Assembly (NCBI GenBank): GCA_002691245.1
Contig: NZHH01000003.1
Coordinates: forward strand, 1-8,372
DNA from: Methylaequor sp002691245
GTDB lineage: Bacteria; Pseudomonadota; Alphaproteobacteria; Methylaequorales; Methylaequoraceae
DNA: 8,372 nt
Direction of reading: 5' to 3'
This document shows, piece by piece, positions 5,524 to 8,372 of this stretch. A program made the translations under genes and the position numbers. Position 1 is the first letter of the stretch. Every line of letters begins with the position of its first letter. The notes below the pieces were generated by a model that saw only the letters and a program-made list of their open reading frames with translations, was not told the DNA's origin and searched no databases.

Positions 5524-6633
5524 TTATCTATAAATTTTATAAATTCCTCCTTTTTTCTCGTCAGAAATTATAAGAATGCTTCCATCTTTTAGCTGTTCTA
5601 TGTCTCTAATTCTACCAAACCTATTTTTAAACAGTACCTTTTCTTTGATTGGCATACCGTCCTTCAATTCGACTAAATAAATACTTTTAAACTTAAGAGA
5701 TGACACTAATAAATTGCCCTTGAACTCAGGAAACATGTTTTTATCGTAGAAAGTCATCCCAGATGGGGCAATTGAAGGGACCCAATACCATATTGGATCT
5801 TCAAATCCTTTCAGAGTTGTAATCCCCTGCCCTACTTTGCCACCCCAGTATTCTTCTCCAAATGTTACTATTGGCCAGCCGTAATTTCTTCCAAGCTTAA
5901 TTATGTTTATTTCGTCGCCTCCTTTAGGTCCATGCTCATTTACCCATATTTCATTTGTTGTTGGGTTAATTGCCATACCTTGAGGGTTTCTGTGACCCTT
6001 GGTAAATAACTCGGGAGACCAAGAATTTATATTGTTTAATTTTTGTGATGATCCATTCACTTTATTAATTCGAATTACTGAGCCTGCATGAGAGTTTTTA
6101 TCTTGGGCTTCAAATCTATTGCCTCTATCTCCAATGGACATAAAAATTTCATTATCTAATATCGCAAGCCTGCAACCAAAATGCACGCCTGAATCTGAAA
6201 CATTATTTGCCTTAAAGAGAACTTTCTTTTTAATTAGCTCATTTCCCTCAAGCTCTCCAGTAAGTAGAGATGTAGAGGAACCATTTGCAACCTTTGATGA
6301 ATAACAAATATATATAGTCCTCTTGGACCCTAAGTTTTGATCAACAAGAACATCTAAAAGCCCACCTTGCCGAACATTAAAGACCTTTGGTAAGTTTCTG
6401 ATTTTTAATTTAGATCCATTTTTTAAATTTACTTTAAAGAGATTTCCACCTCTTTCGGTAAGTAAAACCTCATCATCGCTATAAACAGCTATCCCCCATG
6501 GATGAGAAAAGCTTTTCCCAATTTTTTTAAACTTGAAATCCTGAGAAGACGATGGAGCAGAAAAAGAAAATACTGCAATAATTAGAAAAAAAAACGTTTT
6601 TGGTTTAAAGCTTAGAATTTTTTGTGCCCGCAT
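5524..6633 (-). CDS. Exported PQQ-dependent aldose/sorbosone dehydrogenase-like protein
   Basis: The protein belongs to the glucose/sorbosone dehydrogenase beta-propeller family (YliI/Asd-like), which oxidises aldoses in the periplasm with PQQ. I choose ATG 6633 (369 aa), 13 bp after the pfkA stop with a purine-rich AAGAAAGA upstream, over the in-frame TTG at 6663. From this ATG there is a clean signal peptide: basic n-region MRAQKILSFKPK, hydrophobic TFFFLIIAVFSF, and a Ser-rich cleavage region near residues 25-31. Family landmarks are SHPWGIAV, LLTERGGNLFKV, RQGGLLDV, HFGCRL (H151, aligning with the catalytic general base), SIGDRGNRFEAQDKNSHAG, GHRNPQGMAI, EHGPKGGDEIN, GRNYGWPIVTFGEEY, YWVPSIAPSGMTFY and a final GRIRDIEQLKDGSILII blade. 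It is probably the last gene of the sugar operon. PQQ dependence and substrate are inferred from the family. Confidence 0.88.
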   Translation of the reverse strand: MRAQKILSFKPKTFFFLIIAVFSFSAPSSSQDFKFKKIGKSFSHPWGIAVYSDDEVLLTERGGNLFKVNLKNGSKLKIRNLPKVFNVRQGGLLDVLVDQNLGSKRTIYICYSSKVANGSSTSLLTGELEGNELIKKKVLFKANNVSDSGVHFGCRLAILDNEIFMSIGDRGNRFEAQDKNSHAGSVIRINKVNGSSQKLNNINSWSPELFTKGHRNPQGMAINPTTNEIWVNEHGPKGGDEINIIKLGRNYGWPIVTFGEEYWGGKVGQGITTLKGFEDPIWYWVPSIAPSGMTFYDKNMFPEFKGNLLVSSLKFKSIYLVELKDGMPIKEKVLFKNRFGRIRDIEQLKDGSILIISDEKKGGIYKIYR

Positions 6634-6646
6634 AGTTAAATCTTTC

Positions 6647-7612
6647 TTAAGCAGTATCTTCAATAAGATTATGAAGATACATATCTACGTTTACCTGTGC
6701 ATTAACGACCTTATCAAAGTCAACTTTTTCAATAGTATCGACTGGTTTTGCAATGATCACACTCGAAAAACCATCCTTTAATGAAAGAACTGCATTAACG
6801 CCGAGCTCAGTAGCCAAAACTCTATCTACGGCAGATGGATTGCCGCCCCTCTGCATATGACCTAGTGTGGTAATTCTTAAGTCCAAATTGCCTTCTTCTT
6901 TTAGTGCGTTAGCTAGTGAGGTGCCTCCTTTAGAAAAACCACCCTCTGCTAGTATGATAATACACCCTTTTTTACCCTCATTTAATTGATATTTAATTTT
7001 CTGAGCGAGTTTTGCAATGTTAATTTTAACCTCTGGAATAATTGTTACTTCTGCTCCAGCGCCAATTCCTGCAAGTATCCCAAGCCATCCACAATTTCTA
7101 CCCATAACCTCAACTATGTGTGTAACATTGGCTGTAGTAGCCGTATCTCTAATTTTATCTATTGCTGCTAATGCCGTATTTATTGCTGTGTCAAATCCTA
7201 TGGTAGAACCCACTAAAGCCATATCTTTATCAATTGTTGCAGGAACCACAATACACTTTGTTTTAGATATTTTTGATAATTCAAAAGCACCTTTAGTAGA
7301 ACCCTCCCCACCTATTACGATTAGTCCGTCTATACCAAGTGCTCGAAGATTATTTTCGGCAACTTGTCTATATTTCTTTTTTAGGAATCTTGAAGAACGG
7401 GAAGTATGAAGTATGCTACCACCTCTCTGGATAATATTTCCTACCGAACGCTTGTCAAAGTAAACATAGTCATTGTCAATGATGCCTTCATAGCCATTTT
7501 TAAAGCCTATAATGCCAGTACCTTTGTTCAATGATGTTCTTACTATTGCACGGATCGCTGCATTCATTCCGGGAGCATCTCCACCACTAGTCAGAACTGC
7601 AATTTTTCTCAT
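6647..7612 (-). CDS. pfkA: 6-phosphofructokinase
   Basis: This enzyme phosphorylates fructose-6-phosphate to fructose-1,6-bisphosphate in cytoplasmic glycolysis. I start at ATG 7612 (321 aa, matching the roughly 320 of bacterial PfkA). GGTGA lies about 5 bp before it, whereas the in-frame TTG at 7624 has little support. Conserved features are LTSGGDAPGMNAAIR (7-21), R72, catalytic D128 in PATIDKD, EVMGR (168-172), E223, R246, and H252/R255 in LGHMQRGGNPSAVDR. Departures from E. coli PfkA by hand alignment are GGEGS (E103 for the Mg-binding Asp), A125 for Gly124, K129 for Asn128, and V163 where Arg162 reaches into the neighbouring active site. Gly104 favours ATP over pyrophosphate, but the mixed residues leave donor specificity uncertain. 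It lies 27 bp after the ABC ATPase gene and 13 bp before the dehydrogenase, so the three are likely one operon. Confidence 0.92.
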   Translation of the reverse strand: MRKIAVLTSGGDAPGMNAAIRAIVRTSLNKGTGIIGFKNGYEGIIDNDYVYFDKRSVGNIIQRGGSILHTSRSSRFLKKKYRQVAENNLRALGIDGLIVIGGEGSTKGAFELSKISKTKCIVVPATIDKDMALVGSTIGFDTAINTALAAIDKIRDTATTANVTHIVEVMGRNCGWLGILAGIGAGAEVTIIPEVKINIAKLAQKIKYQLNEGKKGCIIILAEGGFSKGGTSLANALKEEGNLDLRITTLGHMQRGGNPSAVDRVLATELGVNAVLSLKDGFSSVIIAKPVDTIEKVDFDKVVNAQVNVDMYLHNLIEDTA

Positions 7613-7639
7613 GACTATCACCAAACCTGAAAAATTAAA

Positions 7640-8372
7640 TTATATTATTTCCTTATTTGCATTGAAAACATGGCACTTATCTGGATTAAAGGCGACATTA
7701 ATTATGTCCCCCACTTTAATTTTTGAGTCCCCATCTGTCTCGACTACAAGTGGCTCATCTTCCTTCTCTAAATATAGAAAAGTGCCTGAACCCAGTTTCT
7801 CAACAACAAAAACCTTACCGGTCCATGCATATTTTAAACTTTTGCTGACTTTCAAATGCTCAGGTCTTATACCTAAAGTTATTTCATCTCCAGTCTTTAA
7901 ATTTGAGCTGGCTTTTTTTAATAATAAACTTTTTTGACCAAGCAAATTTATACTTATACTCTGGGCACTCTTTTTTAATACTTTTGTTTTTATAAAATTC
8001 ATTTTCGGAGAGCCTATAAACCCGCCAACAAATAAATTTTTGGGATTATGATATAAATCCATTGGACTTCCGGATTGTGATATTTTTCCCTGATCTAATA
8101 CAACAATTTTATCAGCCATTGTCATAGCTTCTGTTTGATCATGGGTCACATATATCATAGTAGCATCTAATTGATCGTGTAATTTTGCTAATTCAACTCT
8201 CATTTGTACTCTCAATGCGGCATCGAGGTTTGATAGAGGCTCATCAAATAAAAAAACCTTAGGTTTTCTTGTAATTGCACGTCCAATAGCAACCCTTTGT
8301 CGCTGACCACCAGAGAGTTGTTTTGGTTTTCTTTGTAGAAGTTCTTCTATCTGGAGAATTTTCGCAGCATCA
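7640..8372 (-). CDS. Sugar ABC importer ATP-binding protein, UgpC/MalK type (5' end outside window)
   Basis: This is the ATPase subunit that powers a binding-protein-dependent sugar or glycerol-3-phosphate importer. The reading frame stays open to the right edge, giving 243 visible residues. The ATG at 8215 is internal, because the signature LSGGQRQRVAIGRA and Walker B VFLFDEPLSNLDA lie upstream of it in frame. Then come the H-loop YVTHDQTEAMT and GSPMDLYHNPKNLFVGGFIGSPKMNF, typical of the MalK/UgpC/MsmX clade. The C-terminal TOBE/OB regulatory domain follows, with LGIRPEHL and a final FNPDKCHVFNANK. About 110-120 N-terminal residues, including Walker A and the Q-loop, are outside the window. 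Binding-protein and permease genes are expected further right, so the substrate cannot be told here. It is the upstream gene of the pfkA operon. Confidence 0.93.
   Translation of the reverse strand, partial: DAAKILQIEELLQRKPKQLSGGQRQRVAIGRAITRKPKVFLFDEPLSNLDAALRVQMRVELAKLHDQLDATMIYVTHDQTEAMTMADKIVVLDQGKISQSGSPMDLYHNPKNLFVGGFIGSPKMNFIKTKVLKKSAQSISINLLGQKSLLLKKASSNLKTGDEITLGIRPEHLKVSKSLKYAWTGKVFVVEKLGSGTFLYLEKEDEPLVVETDGDSKIKVGDIINVAFNPDKCHVFNANKEII

Noticed and set aside
6634..6663. TTG start giving a dehydrogenase that overlaps pfkA
   Set aside because: It would put ten extra residues before a complete signal peptide; the ATG at 6633 follows the pfkA stop and has a purine-rich upstream site.
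7017..7409. 130-codon plus-strand frame inside pfkA
   Set aside because: Antisense shadow of a clearly conserved gene; hydrophobic, without start signals.
7512..7937. 141-codon plus-strand frame across the pfkA/ABC ATPase junction
   Set aside because: Antisense to two recognisable proteins and with no ribosome binding site.

Overview
The window is AT-rich (roughly one third G+C by eye) and looks like chromosomal DNA of a marine-type, low-GC alphaproteobacterium. The main reason is the middle of the window: phaZ transcribed away from phaC, followed by phaP (phasin) and phaR. This polyhydroxyalkanoate (PHA) cluster arrangement is familiar from Rhodobacterales such as Paracoccus and Rhodobacter. 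The lineage is inference from gene order and composition only.

Layout. Positions 1-857 have no intact recognisable gene. They hold the 3' part of what looks like a frameshifted plus-strand gene (up to 329), a hairpin between convergent gene ends (347-386), and several coding-looking minus-strand fragments in three frames (375-771). A small unrecognised protein follows (858-1178, +). The PHA cluster comprises phaZ (intracellular PHA depolymerase, 1242-2468, -), phaC (class I PHA synthase, 2534-4333, +), phaP (phasin, 4420-4827, +) and phaR (PHA-responsive repressor, 4925-5518, +). Facing phaR, with only 5 bp between the stop codons, is a minus-strand operon. In transcription order it contains the ATPase of a sugar-type ABC importer (cut by the right edge), 6-phosphofructokinase, and an exported PQQ-dependent aldose/sorbosone dehydrogenase-like protein.

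How the genes work together. PhaC polymerises hydroxyacyl-CoA into granules, PhaP coats them, PhaZ mobilises the polymer, and PhaR is expected to couple phasin synthesis to the presence of polymer. The clearest regulatory signal in the window is upstream of phaP. Three copies of TTCTGCA-NNN-GCA, centred 31 and 22 bp apart (about 3 and 2 helical turns), are threaded through a good sigma70-type promoter (TTGACT-N17-TATATT). This is what a PhaR-repressed phasin promoter should look like. phaR has its own extended -10 promoter so close to the ATG that its mRNA may be leaderless, and no such operators lie there. The sugar operon on the right would take up sugar, phosphorylate fructose-6-phosphate and oxidise aldoses in the periplasm. 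It may supply carbon to storage, but that link is inference from adjacency.

No mobile element, CRISPR array, tRNA or rRNA was seen. The PHA cluster itself is a known system. The less ordinary items are the operator/promoter architecture, the substituted active-site residues in the phosphofructokinase, and the disrupted or microprotein-like region at the left edge.
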